Below, one piece after another: positions 1 through 7,557 of a stretch of 64,000 bases of DNA; position 1 is the stretch's first letter; each line of letters opens with the position of its first letter. The stretch spans positions 5,064,747 to 5,128,746 of the forward strand of contig NZ_CP015405.2 in assembly GCF_001689125.2 (NCBI RefSeq). Reading direction: 5' to 3'. Both the position numbers and the translations under genes were made by a program. This DNA is from Blautia pseudococcoides. Lineage in GTDB: Bacteria > Bacillota > Clostridia > Lachnospirales > Lachnospiraceae. The notes under the pieces were generated by a model. That model was given only the letters and a program-made list of their open reading frames with translations, was not told where the DNA came from and did no database searches.

Positions 1-132
1 TTTTACAAGATCGTCAATATCCCTTCGTATGGTGTTCTTGGATACATTGAATTTTTCACACAGGGTATCCAGAGATACGGATTTTTCCTGTTCAATGAAA
101 GCCTCTATTAAATCAATTCGTTTTGTGCGCAT
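1..132 (-). CDS. DeoR-family transcriptional regulator, N-terminal 44 residues (cut by window edge)
   Basis: The visible residues begin MRTKRIDLIEAFIEQEKSVS and continue into LCEKFNVSKNTIRRDIDDL, the classic DeoR winged helix-turn-helix in which the recognition helix ends in S-x-x-T-I-R-R-D. The effector-binding sugar-phosphate isomerase-like domain lies outside the window. The gene diverges from the MFS carrier and aldolase, so it probably represses them in response to a phosphorylated sugar, as DeoR proteins usually do (inference). Its own promoter overlaps the same operator-like half-site found at the MFS promoter, which suggests autoregulation. The family call is firm; the inducer is unknown. 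Confidence 0.88.
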   Translation of the reverse strand, partial: MRTKRIDLIEAFIEQEKSVSLDTLCEKFNVSKNTIRRDIDDLVK

Positions 133-207
133 AATCTTATCCTTTCAGCATCCCCTTGGGAAAACCACATCCCGGGACAATTACTTTTTTCCATGGAATC
201 TGATATA

Positions 208-304
208 AGTATAGTATATTTTGGGTAAGTTGTGAAGAGATAAATGAAAAAGATGCAAAATATAATCAAAATCTATTGACTAAATACCCAAAAGGTGCTA
301 TTTT
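208..304. promoter_or_regulatory. Divergent promoters with a shared TTTTGGGTA / TACCCAAAA operator
   Basis: Plus strand, driving the MFS gene: -35 TTGACT (276-281), 17-bp spacer, -10 TATTTT (299-304), with TACCCAAAA (285-293) inside the spacer. Minus strand, driving the DeoR gene: -35 TTCACA (complement of 231-236), 17-bp spacer, -10 TATACT (complement of 208-213), with TACCCAAAA (complement of 219-227) inside that spacer. The two 9-bp arms form a perfect inverted repeat placed symmetrically in both promoters. This is seen directly; its use by the adjacent DeoR protein is inferred. Confidence 0.7.
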
Positions 305-365
305 AAATACAAAGAGATAACCAAAACATAATAAAAAGTTTATCAAAAGAGGAAGGGAAGCTATT

Positions 366-1610
366 ATGACAGGAAAAGCAAATTCTAAAACAAAATACCT
401 GATTCTCATATTTGGTGCCTTTGCAGTATTTTTTACAGGGTATCCCCATATCTGGTCCATCTACCAGCCATATGCCATGGAGCTGACCGGCTGGAGCCAG
501 AGTCAGGCATCTATGTGTTTCTATCTGTATTTTGTCACATTTGTACTGGGTAATATTTTCGGCGGCCGTATTCAGGATAAATACAGTCCCAGGATAGCAG
601 TGATCTTCGGAGGCGGTATTTTCACAGTGAGTGTTCTGCTCTGTGCGCTGGCGCTCCGTCCGTCACCAATGATGATGTATTTTACATACGGAATTCTGCA
701 GGGATTTGGACAGGGTATGATTTATACCACCATCATCTCCACCGCGCAGAAATGGTTTCCGGGAAGGACCGGATTCGCGTCAGGCGTCATTGTGACTGCC
801 AACGGCTTGTTCGGATTTTTTATGGCACCATTTTCAAGAGCACTGCTCTCGGGTCAGGGAATTAAAGTGACATTTCTTGTGATCGGTGCTATGATAGGCA
901 TCTCCTGGATATTTGCAAGTATTTTTATTAAAAATCCGGATAGTTTACATAAGACAGGGGAACATGAAGTCCACAGATTTGAGGGAAAACAGTATTCCTC
1001 CATGGAGATGATCAAGACCAAAAAGTTCTATTTCCTTCTGGCAACCATGCTGTTCGGCCTGATCCCATACCTTATTTTATCCCCCCTTTCCCAAACTGTT
1101 CAGATGGATAGGGGAATCGCATCAACCGTGGCAGTGGCAGCAGTTATGGCAGGCTCAGTATTCAATGCGGGTACACGCCTGGCACTCCCCACAGCAGCAG
1201 ATAAAGTGGGCAGGATCATTTGTCTGAAAGTGGTTCTGGCGGTGGCAGCGGCAGCCATGGTGCTGCTGGTCATAGCTCCGGCAGCAGTCACAACCGTCTG
1301 CGTGGTATTGGTATATGCATGTTATGGCGGTATTATGGGCAGCTTCCCGTCGCTGACAAGCAACATATTCGGCATGGCACATTCCGGTGAAAATTACGGA
1401 TACGTTATGCTGGGTATCGCAGTTGCCACACTGGGAGCCCCTGCGATCACAAACACAGTTCTCGGACAGGGATATGACATCAACGTGGTATTTGTCATCG
1501 GGGCTGTCTGCGCGGCAATTTCCTTCCTGTTCCTGCTTCTTCTGGAGAGGGAAATGAAAAGGGAGAAATCAGAGGTTGTGGCAATGGGAACGAAAAGTTT
1601 TGCGAAATGA
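366..1610 (+). CDS. MFS transporter, OFA (oxalate/formate antiporter-like) family
   Basis: A 414-residue, 12-helix permease of the usual family length. The loop after the second helix, GGRIQDKYSPR (residues 66-76), matches the MFS signature, and the N-terminal stretch GYPHIWSIYQPYAMELTGWS is typical of the OFA branch, whose members exchange small organic anions. The substrate cannot be read from the sequence. A strong GAGGAAGGGA ribosome site precedes the ATG. It lies 30 bp upstream of a class II aldolase, probably in one transcript controlled by the divergent DeoR regulator, so a sugar-derived substrate or product such as a sugar acid or organic acid is plausible. A deleted paralogue follows the aldolase. 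Confidence 0.85.
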   Translation: MTGKANSKTKYLILIFGAFAVFFTGYPHIWSIYQPYAMELTGWSQSQASMCFYLYFVTFVLGNIFGGRIQDKYSPRIAVIFGGGIFTVSVLLCALALRPSPMMMYFTYGILQGFGQGMIYTTIISTAQKWFPGRTGFASGVIVTANGLFGFFMAPFSRALLSGQGIKVTFLVIGAMIGISWIFASIFIKNPDSLHKTGEHEVHRFEGKQYSSMEMIKTKKFYFLLATMLFGLIPYLILSPLSQTVQMDRGIASTVAVAAVMAGSVFNAGTRLALPTAADKVGRIICLKVVLAVAAAAMVLLVIAPAAVTTVCVVLVYACYGGIMGSFPSLTSNIFGMAHSGENYGYVMLGIAVATLGAPAITNTVLGQGYDINVVFVIGAVCAAISFLFLLLLEREMKREKSEVVAMGTKSFAK

Positions 1611-1640
1611 ATTTATTGATATAAAGGAGAGGAAAAAATT

Positions 1641-2489
1641 ATGGCACTGGTAAAAATGAAAACATTACTGGAAAATGCAGCAAAAAACAACAGAGGATGC
1701 GGTGCATTCAGCGTAGGCAATATGGAAATGGTAAAAGGAGCTGTCCGTGCGGCTGAGGAGCTTGACACTCCCATCATCCTGCAGATCGCGGAAGTCCGTC
1801 TGAAACACTCCCCTCTTGATCTGATGGGACCCATGATGGTGCAGGCAGCCAAATCTGCAAAGGTGGATGTTGCGGTGCATCTGGATCACGGCCTTACCTT
1901 TGAGACTGTGCAGAGAGCTTTGGAACTGGGCTTCACCTCTGTGATGCTGGATGCCTCCACACTTCCTTTTGAAGAAAATATTGCAGACACCAAAAAGGTT
2001 GTGGAGCTGGCTGCAAAATACGGTGCGACCGTGGAGGCAGAGCTTGGCCTGGTAGGCGGCAGCGAGGACGGAAGCTGCGACCACGGCATTCGCTGTACAG
2101 ACCCGGATGATGCCAAAGTATTCGCGGAGCAGACCGGTATCGACGCTCTCGCGGTGGCCATCGGAAATGCACACGGAAATTATCCGTCAGCCCCAAAGCT
2201 GGCCTTTGACGTGCTGGAACAGATTCACAATAAAGTGGATATCCCTCTGGTACTTCACGGAGGCAGCGGCATCACGGATTCTGATTTCCAGAAGGCTGTC
2301 TCTCTTGGGATCAAGAAAGTAAATATTGCAACAGCAAGTTTCAACTGTCTGACAAAGAAGGTGGAAGAGTACATTGCCACAGAGGGAAAACACAATTACT
2401 TTGACTTGAATGAAGCGATGGTACAGGGAACATATGAGAATGTGAAACGTCACATTCTGGTATTCAACACACCGTACCGGGCACAGTAA
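1641..2489 (+). CDS. Class II (Zn-dependent) ketose-bisphosphate aldolase
   Basis: A 282-residue cytoplasmic aldolase of the FbaA/GatY/KbaY/IolJ superfamily that cleaves a ketose (bis)phosphate to DHAP and an aldehyde. Visible hallmarks are HLDHG with catalytic Asp82 and metal ligand His83, Glu134 in VEAELG, GNAHG with ligand His178, HGGSG with ligand His206, and the DHAP-binding NIAT motif at 228-231. The start follows AAAGGAGAGG. Substrate specificity (fructose-1,6-, tagatose-1,6- or another ketose phosphate) cannot be decided from sequence; the DeoR and MFS context argues for a peripheral catabolic pathway rather than housekeeping glycolysis. Confidence 0.9.
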   Translation: MALVKMKTLLENAAKNNRGCGAFSVGNMEMVKGAVRAAEELDTPIILQIAEVRLKHSPLDLMGPMMVQAAKSAKVDVAVHLDHGLTFETVQRALELGFTSVMLDASTLPFEENIADTKKVVELAAKYGATVEAELGLVGGSEDGSCDHGIRCTDPDDAKVFAEQTGIDALAVAIGNAHGNYPSAPKLAFDVLEQIHNKVDIPLVLHGGSGITDSDFQKAVSLGIKKVNIATASFNCLTKKVEEYIATEGKHNYFDLNEAMVQGTYENVKRHILVFNTPYRAQ

Positions 2490-2512
2490 GGGAAGTATAT
2501 AGAAAATAAAGC

Positions 2513-2547
2513 ACCGGATAACAGTGTAAGCTGTTGTCCGGTATTTT
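2513..2547 (+). terminator. Rho-independent terminator after the aldolase
   Basis: A 12-bp perfect stem ACCGGATAACAG / CTGTTGTCCGGT with a 6-base loop, followed by ATTTT. It closes the MFS-aldolase transcript before the MFS pseudogene. Confidence 0.8.
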
Positions 2548-2609
2548 AAAACATTAACGGGGAAATGGTGGTTTACATAAAAAGGGGAAAGACTTGTGAG
2601 GGAGATATT

Positions 2610-2863
2610 GTGAAAGAGAATAAAACCGGTGTAAAGACAAAATATCTGATACTGATATTTGGTGCCTTTGCCATATTTTTTACAGGGTATCCGCATATTG
2701 GGTCCATATATCAGCCATATGCCATCTGGGGGGAGGTATGGATATCAATGTGGTATTTGCCATAGGTTCCCTGTGCGGCGGGGCGGCACTTGTATTTTTA
2801 CTGCTGCTGGAGCGGGAGTTAAAAAGAGAGGCGGCTGTACAGACGCAGCCTGGAATAGAATAA
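2610..2863 (+). pseudogene. Internally deleted second OFA-type MFS transporter
   Basis: The first part (GTG start behind GAGGGAG) encodes a near copy of the intact MFS N-terminus, including KTKYLILIFGAFAIFFTGYP and IYQPYA, up to about 2725. The sequence then jumps, in another frame, to a near copy of the intact protein's C-terminus (MDINVVFAIGSLCGGAALVF, then LLLLERELKRE, ending TAA at 2861-2863). About 300 codons between the two are missing, so this is an internal deletion of a once full-length paralogue, probably an old tandem duplicate. No functional product is expected. Divergence from the intact copy, such as FAI versus FAV, shows it is not a recent duplicate. Confidence 0.9.
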
Positions 2864-2892
2864 ACACAGAGGAAAAGGTCCGGTTTTGATAT

Positions 2893-3043
2893 GATACCTC
2901 CTAAGTAGACAAGGTAAATAACCAAAATCTACTTAGGGGGTAATTTTTATGCCAAAATCAAAACATTCTACTGAATTCCCAGCTAAAGTTTCACAAGAAT
3001 ATCCAGATGGCAAAGGGTCAGAAACGGTCTACTTGACAGGGGG
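2893..3043 (+). mobile_element. Miniature remnant of an IS3-like insertion sequence
   Basis: The stretch is bounded by imperfect inverted ends sharing the core AAGTAGAC (2903-2910 and, inverted, around 3028-3035), each followed outward by CCTCC/CCCCC-type sequence. An internal 9-bp perfect hairpin CTAAGTAGA / TCTACTTAG (2901-2937) lies just before an ATG at 2949 that begins MPKSKHSTEFPAKVSQEYPD, resembling the start of IS3/IS150-group OrfA transposases. The reading frame soon enters the right end and leaves the element. Only about 150 bp survive, so it cannot move by itself. The family assignment rests on the short peptide and is inference. Confidence 0.6.
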
Positions 3044-3051
3044 CATATCAT

Positions 3052-3945
3052 TTATGCTCCGGGCCTTTTTTGTGCTCTGTATTCTTTAGGGGTCATATTT
3101 GTATACTCCCGAAAGACTTTATTAAAGTAAGAAGGGGAGGAAAAGCCCACAAATTCAGAAATCTTATTGATGCTCAGATTAGAGGTTATGAGCATTTTTT
3201 TTGCGTTGTCGATCCTGATCTGTATGATGGCTTTGTTTGGGGTGATACCGTATTCTTTTTTCAGGCAGCGTATGATATGGACCGGGTGGAAGTTAAAATA
3301 ATCGGCAATGCTTTCCAGGGTGAGCTGTGTGTGAAAGTTCTGCAGTATGTATTCCATAATATTGGCAGCCAGCAGTTCCGAGGAATTTCTCTGGGGCTGG
3401 AAAACCTGCACAAAGCTCAGCAGCCTGAAGAAAAGCTCCTGGCACTCCAGGGGGGATAAAGGGGCCTGATCCTGGGTCTCCTTCTGCTGGTATTTGTCTA
3501 TATTGGCTGAAATCAATTTTGAAAATATGGATGTGAATTCACTGCTTTCCATGGGTGTCATTTTTTTATATAAGGGAAGGGTGAGGGTGCTTTTCCGGTC
3601 TGTATAGGTACTCAGGGATTTCCGTTCTTCTTTCACCAGATGGAATTCACCGGCGTATTGATAATTTCCCACACTTCTGAAATGAAGCCAGTCAAATTTA
3701 GTCTTTTCCGCCACTTTTTTGTGGCCGTAATGGGTGGAGTCCGGTTTTAAGATAAGCAGTTCATTTTCCCGGAGATGATAAGCAGCATCTCCGTCCGTAA
3801 TATAAAGTTCCCCGTATTCAATAAAAATCAAATCAAAGATACCGATATTGCTTCTTCTGCCGTGTGCGTCTCCGGGACGGTAAAGCGCAGACCCGGCAAT
3901 AATGAAATGGGGGTAAGGGGGAGTAGAAAAGTTCACATATTCCAT
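3052..3945 (-). CDS. AraC-family transcriptional regulator
   Basis: A 297-residue regulator with an N-terminal cupin-like ligand domain (about 1-160, including LILKPDSTHYGHKK and FDWLHFRSVG) and a C-terminal double helix-turn-helix (about 195-293) with the diagnostic VGFSSPSYFNKVFREYTNMT followed by PKEYR. It is read from a perfect GGAGG site on the minus strand and diverges from the truncated binding-protein/GH127 locus, the usual arrangement for local activators of sugar uptake and glycosidase operons. With those targets deleted it may now be an orphan. An IS remnant abuts its 3' end. Confidence 0.9.
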   Translation of the reverse strand: MEYVNFSTPPYPHFIIAGSALYRPGDAHGRRSNIGIFDLIFIEYGELYITDGDAAYHLRENELLILKPDSTHYGHKKVAEKTKFDWLHFRSVGNYQYAGEFHLVKEERKSLSTYTDRKSTLTLPLYKKMTPMESSEFTSIFSKLISANIDKYQQKETQDQAPLSPLECQELFFRLLSFVQVFQPQRNSSELLAANIMEYILQNFHTQLTLESIADYFNFHPVHIIRCLKKEYGITPNKAIIQIRIDNAKKMLITSNLSINKISEFVGFSSPSYFNKVFREYTNMTPKEYRAQKRPGA

Positions 3946-4080
3946 GGCGGCCTCCTATCAAATATGTTTATATTTTACTATAATTATAAATGAATATTTG
4001 TTGTAAATCAACGATTAAAGAAAAATATTGCATGATGATGTGTTGAATTATTACAATTTTATGCTGTTAATATTTTACTA

Positions 4081-4139
4081 TTTTGGGTAAAGAATATGAA
4101 TTTACTTATAGAAAAAGCTTTTGTATAATATACCCAAGA
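4081..4139 (+). promoter_or_regulatory. Promoter of the deleted sugar locus, with the same TTTTGGGTA / TACCCAA motif as the DeoR region
   Basis: -35 TTTACT (4101-4106), 17-bp spacer, -10 TATAAT (4124-4129). TTTTGGGTA lies just upstream (4081-4089) and TACCCAAGA just downstream of the -10 (4131-4139). The half-sites match those at 219-227 and 285-293, so one regulator may serve both loci. The intergenic stretch between the AraC gene and the stub start at 4220 holds nothing else recognisable. Confidence 0.6.
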
Positions 4140-4219
4140 TATCGGTCCGATACAACGTAAAACACATCAAAATGCATAATGGGGCAGACAAAAGGGGTCT
4201 GCATCCGAGGAGGAAAATT

Positions 4220-4282
4220 ATGAAAGCAGGAAAAATGAAAAAATGGGCAGCTCTTTCTATGACATCGCTTATGGCAGTTTAG
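4220..4282 (+). pseudogene. Signal-peptide stub of a lost extracellular binding protein
   Basis: A strong GAGGAGG site precedes an ATG encoding 20 residues, MKAGKMKKWAALSMTSLMAV, then TAG. Charged residues followed by a hydrophobic run are exactly how Firmicute sugar-binding lipoproteins begin, but the sequence stops before any lipobox. The next bases are, in the same frame, the interior of a GH127 glycosidase. A deletion therefore removed the rest of the binding protein, presumably the permeases, and the 5' part of the glycosidase. The binding-protein identity is inference. Confidence 0.6.
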
Positions 4283-5767
4283 AAGCAGTGGTCCAGCGCC
4301 AGGATCGGAGATTTGCTGTACTGTATCCAGTGGTATTGTGAGCAGGGAGAGAAGGAGCATATCCATACAGAGGGTGTTTCGTTTGACATCCATGCACTGG
4401 TGCAGATGCTCCGTGAGCAGGCGCTTGACTGGGCTGATATATTTGAGAATTTTCCATTTACCAGGCCCGCGGGTTATTACTATAACTGGGATAAGGAGTA
4501 CAGCCATTTTTCATGGGAGGATTACCATGACACCATGAAATACCACGCCAATCATATTGTAAATGTGACCATGGGATTTAAATATCCGGCAATGCTGTCT
4601 TATTTCTTTGAAGACAGGGATTATGAGGCAATTTCCCTAGCAGGAATGGAGAATGCCCGGAAATATCACGGGGTAGCAAGCGGCGCTGTAAACGGAGATG
4701 AGCATTTAAGCGGAAATAACCCTTCCCAGGGCGCGGAACTCTGCTCCGTGGTGGAGTACATGTTCAGCCTTCAGACCATGCTGGAAGCCTTCGGCCTTCC
4801 AGGATTTGCGGATCAAATGGAGCGGCTGGCTTACAATGCGCTGCCTGCCACCATCACAGAGGATTTTATGGCCCATCAGTATGTACAGCAGGCAAACCAG
4901 GTGCTGGTCAGCTGGGCCAAACGATGCTGGTTCAATAATAATGAGGAGTCCAACATGTTTGGGCTGGAGCCGAATTTTGGCTGCTGCACAGCAAATATGC
5001 ATCAGGGCTGGCCGAAGTTCGTGAAGAGCCTGTGGTACAGAGCGGAGGATCTGGGATTGGTTTCCATGGTATTTGCCCCATGCAGGCTGGAGACAGAGGC
5101 AGAGGGAAGAAAGGTATGCATCAGGGAGGAGACAGAATATCCTTTCAAAGATAAAATTACATTCCACGTGGAGGAAGCCTCCCATGAAAACCTGGAATTC
5201 CGCATCAGAATTCCCCAGTGGTGCAGCACCTATAAACTATACAAAAACGAAACTTGCATAAAAGAAGAGGATCACAGAGAAAAGACAGGAGTCATAATGC
5301 CTGTGTGCAGAGGGCTTAAGACAGGTGATGTGATCCGGGCAGAGTTTTCCATGGACATTGAAAGATCCTATTGGTTCCATAACAGCATGGCAGTGGAAAG
5401 AGGTCCCCTGGTGTATGCCCTGGACATGAAAGAAAGATGGAAAACAGTAAAAGAGGTAGCCGGAGTCAGGGATTATGAGGTTTATCCGGAAAGTGCCTGG
5501 AATTATGCATTGGAAGAAAGTCCGGCTTTTGAAGTCAGCATAAACCCAGTGGGAGAAACACCTTTTTCAAAAGCGCATCCTCCGGTGAAGCTGAAAACTA
5601 AAGGGCGGCGGCTAGACGCCTGGGAACTGGAAGCAAACAGCGCGGGAATCCTTCCAACCAGTCCCGTACGTCCGGACGGTGAGGAGGAAGAGATTGGTTT
5701 GATCCCTTATGGCTGCACAAAACTGAGAGTCAGTCAATTTCCATGGTACATAAACGAGGACAGATAA
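4283..5767 (+). pseudogene. 5'-truncated GH127 (DUF1680, beta-L-arabinofuranosidase-like) glycosidase
   Basis: About 494 residues of a family that usually has roughly 600-650. The open frame starts at KQWSSARIGDLLYCIQWYCE directly after a TAG, with no own ribosome site; the TTG at 4313 is only formally a start. Retained landmarks include GDEHLSGNNPSQGAELCS, whose Glu-x-Cys corresponds to the metal-ligand region of GH127, and FGCCTANMHQG with the paired cysteines that bind the catalytic Zn in characterised members. The N-terminal part of the catalytic barrel is missing, so activity is unlikely unless an internal start yields a stable fragment. The C-terminal beta-sandwich appears complete. Confidence 0.8.
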
Positions 5768-5909
5768 ATGCACCTGGAGGGGAAACTAAAATACTATGCA
5801 GGGAAGGTCCTCAGACGACCGGGACGGTATGGAATACTCTGCAGGGGGCAGCGGAATCCGTCTTACCTTAAATTCTTATATGACAGCAGCAGCCTATGGG
5901 CTATAAAAC

Positions 5910-5955
5910 AAGGCTGAGGGAACGCATCACCTGCGTTCCCCCAGCCTTATTTTTC
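5910..5955. terminator. Bidirectional terminator between GH127 remnant and DUF3783 gene
   Basis: Long stem AAGGCTG-GGGAACGC / GCGTTCCC-CAGCCTT with a short loop, followed by TATTTTT on the plus strand. The convergent DUF3783 gene ends inside it, so the stem probably serves both. Confidence 0.8.
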
Positions 5956-6348
5956 CTCTTCTCTATCCATAAAATCTCTGTGTTCTTCCTCCAGCTCTTT
6001 TACAAGATGAGCAAATGTCCAGAAGCAGTTCTGGGATGTGAGGACTGCTTTTAAGGCAACGGACGGAAGTTCTCCGTTCTTCATCATACGAAGAAGGTGG
6101 TTCAGGTTATCGTCAGTGAAATTACACATAACCATAACATCCACAGGAATAGAAGGAAGGTTTTCCAGCATGGATATTTTCCGCGGAGGAAAGCCTTTAA
6201 TTTTCGCCAGATATCCCACTGTCTGCAGTACATTTTGTGGGAGTATGGGAGAAAAATCAAATCCCATACGGCGTGCCGCTTTTTCCAAAACTTTTCCCTT
6301 TTCCGTCTGCCCATTGTTATAGTATAAAATATTGGGTCTGCGAATCAT
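5947..6348 (-). CDS. DUF3783-domain protein of unknown function
   Basis: A 133-residue cytoplasmic protein starting MIRRPNILYYNNGQTEKGKV behind GGAGGG. The C-terminal half (about 60-130), with VMVMCNFTDDNLNHLLRMMK and LPSVALKAVLTSQNCFWTF, matches the DUF3783 pattern common in clostridial genomes. No catalytic motif is apparent and no function is known to me. It stands alone, convergent to the GH127 remnant and divergent from the Crp/Fnr gene. Confidence 0.75.
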   Translation of the reverse strand: MIRRPNILYYNNGQTEKGKVLEKAARRMGFDFSPILPQNVLQTVGYLAKIKGFPPRKISMLENLPSIPVDVMVMCNFTDDNLNHLLRMMKNGELPSVALKAVLTSQNCFWTFAHLVKELEEEHRDFMDREEEK

Positions 6349-6444
6349 AACAATCCCTCCAGGCAGTTTTCATAATTTCATCATATACTATATGTTATGA
6401 ATTTTCAACGGGGTTCTTACATCTTTCGTAAATATTAATGAAGT

Positions 6445-6501
6445 GGGGAACGAAGCTGGCTGCCAAAGGAGCATAGCAGACACCCCCGCCAGCCCGTCCC
6501 C
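6445..6501. other. GC-rich stem-loop in the DUF3783-Crp intergenic region
   Basis: GGGGAACGAAGCTGGC pairs imperfectly with GCCAGCCCGTCCCC across a loop of about 27 bases. There is no U-run, so it does not look like a standard terminator. The flanking sequence is AT-rich and contains the probable promoter of the downstream Crp/Fnr gene. Purpose unknown. Confidence 0.4.
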
Positions 6502-6592
6502 TTTCAATTCAAAGTGACAAATTACCTAATTTACGAACCCACCCAAAAATGATAAAATAAAACAAGCAAACAAAAAGGTGGAATAACACAAA

Positions 6593-7264
6593 ATGGACCA
6601 ACTGGGGAATTATGAAAAAATATTAACACACAGCTGCCTGTTCAGACAAAAAAATAAAGAAGAACTCAAAAAACTTTGCAGTCTCCTCGGAGGAAGGATA
6701 CAAGACTACGGTAAAGGACAACTACTCCTGCACGAGGGCGACACTGTGGGACAGTTAGGCATTGTTCTGGAAGGGGAGGTGCGCATTGTGCGCATTGATA
6801 TGGAGGGAAATGAAAGACTCTTCCAGAAACTGGTCCCCTCCTATATGCTTGGCGCAGATGTTGTCTGCACTCCCACCCGGCAAAGTCCCTATTCGGCCTA
6901 CGGCAGCCAGGATGCAAAAGTCTGGTATTTTGACTGGATGCCGGGTCATGAAAAATGGGAGGAGGAGCTGGAACGCAGGCTGATGGAGTTCATAGCCAAT
7001 GAAAACGTAAGGAAGTTTTACAGAATTGATATTCTCTCCACCAAAAGTGTGAGAATGAGAGTATTAAAATACCTGCGCATTCAATGCCGCAAAAGAGGCA
7101 GTGATACCGTGGAGATCCCCTATTCCAGGGAGGAAATGGCAAACTATCTCTGCGTAAACCGCAGTGTTCTGTCCGATGAGCTGGGTAGAATGCAGGAGGA
7201 AGGGCTGATCACGTTCCGCAAGAACCGCTTTACACTTTGCGAAGGAGTTTCTTCCTATAAATAA
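6593..7264 (+). CDS. Crp/Fnr-family transcriptional regulator
   Basis: A 223-residue protein with an N-terminal cyclic-nucleotide-binding-type beta barrel (about 15-120, including LLLHEGDTVGQLGIVLEGEV) and a C-terminal winged helix (about 145-215, YSREEMANYLCVNRSVLSDE with the F-helix in NRSVLSDEL). The cysteine array of oxygen-sensing FNR is absent and no cAMP-specific pocket can be assigned, so the signal is unknown; related clostridial proteins respond to redox, heme or nitrosative cues. It is monocistronic, and the next gene begins almost 300 bp away. Confidence 0.88.
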   Translation: MDQLGNYEKILTHSCLFRQKNKEELKKLCSLLGGRIQDYGKGQLLLHEGDTVGQLGIVLEGEVRIVRIDMEGNERLFQKLVPSYMLGADVVCTPTRQSPYSAYGSQDAKVWYFDWMPGHEKWEEELERRLMEFIANENVRKFYRIDILSTKSVRMRVLKYLRIQCRKRGSDTVEIPYSREEMANYLCVNRSVLSDELGRMQEEGLITFRKNRFTLCEGVSSYK

Positions 7265-7416
7265 TAGGCGAAAAAACAAACTGTGAAAATATATAAGAAA
7301 CAGGAAAGAAACCTGTCTTTATCAGTGAAAAAATACAATGAAATTCATCTGCTGCATTTTTACATGGTAAAGTAATAACAAGAAGAAGCTTTAAAATCCC
7401 ATGATTTGGTGAAGTA

Positions 7417-7446
7417 TTGACAGTTGTGTCCGCATTAGAGTATACT
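7417..7446 (+). promoter_or_regulatory. Sigma-A promoter of the BTAD regulator gene
   Basis: -35 TTGACA (7417-7422), 18-bp spacer, -10 TATACT (7441-7446), about 110 bp upstream of the GTG start. The stretch between the Crp/Fnr gene and this start holds no other gene. The resulting leader has a short inverted repeat (GGAG...GCTCC near 7484-7506) of unknown relevance. Confidence 0.7.
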
Positions 7447-7557
7447 TAACACAGTATAATTTTTGACTTTGGGACTGTAAATGGAGGTTACTGTCCATGA
7501 GGCTCCTGCTTTGCAGGGCTGTGACCAGTGACCGATTTAGAATATGAGGGATGAATT

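Noticed and set aside
6445..6501. Riboswitch upstream of the Crp/Fnr gene
   Set aside because: One imperfect stem only; no conserved riboswitch core recognised and no expression platform visible.
6593..7264. Calling the Crp/Fnr protein an oxygen-sensing FNR
   Set aside because: The N-terminal cysteine set needed for the iron-sulfur cluster is absent.
7481..7531. A 16-codon upstream frame in the BTAD regulator leader, considered as a leader peptide
   Set aside because: No ribosome site and no run of regulatory codons; only one His codon.
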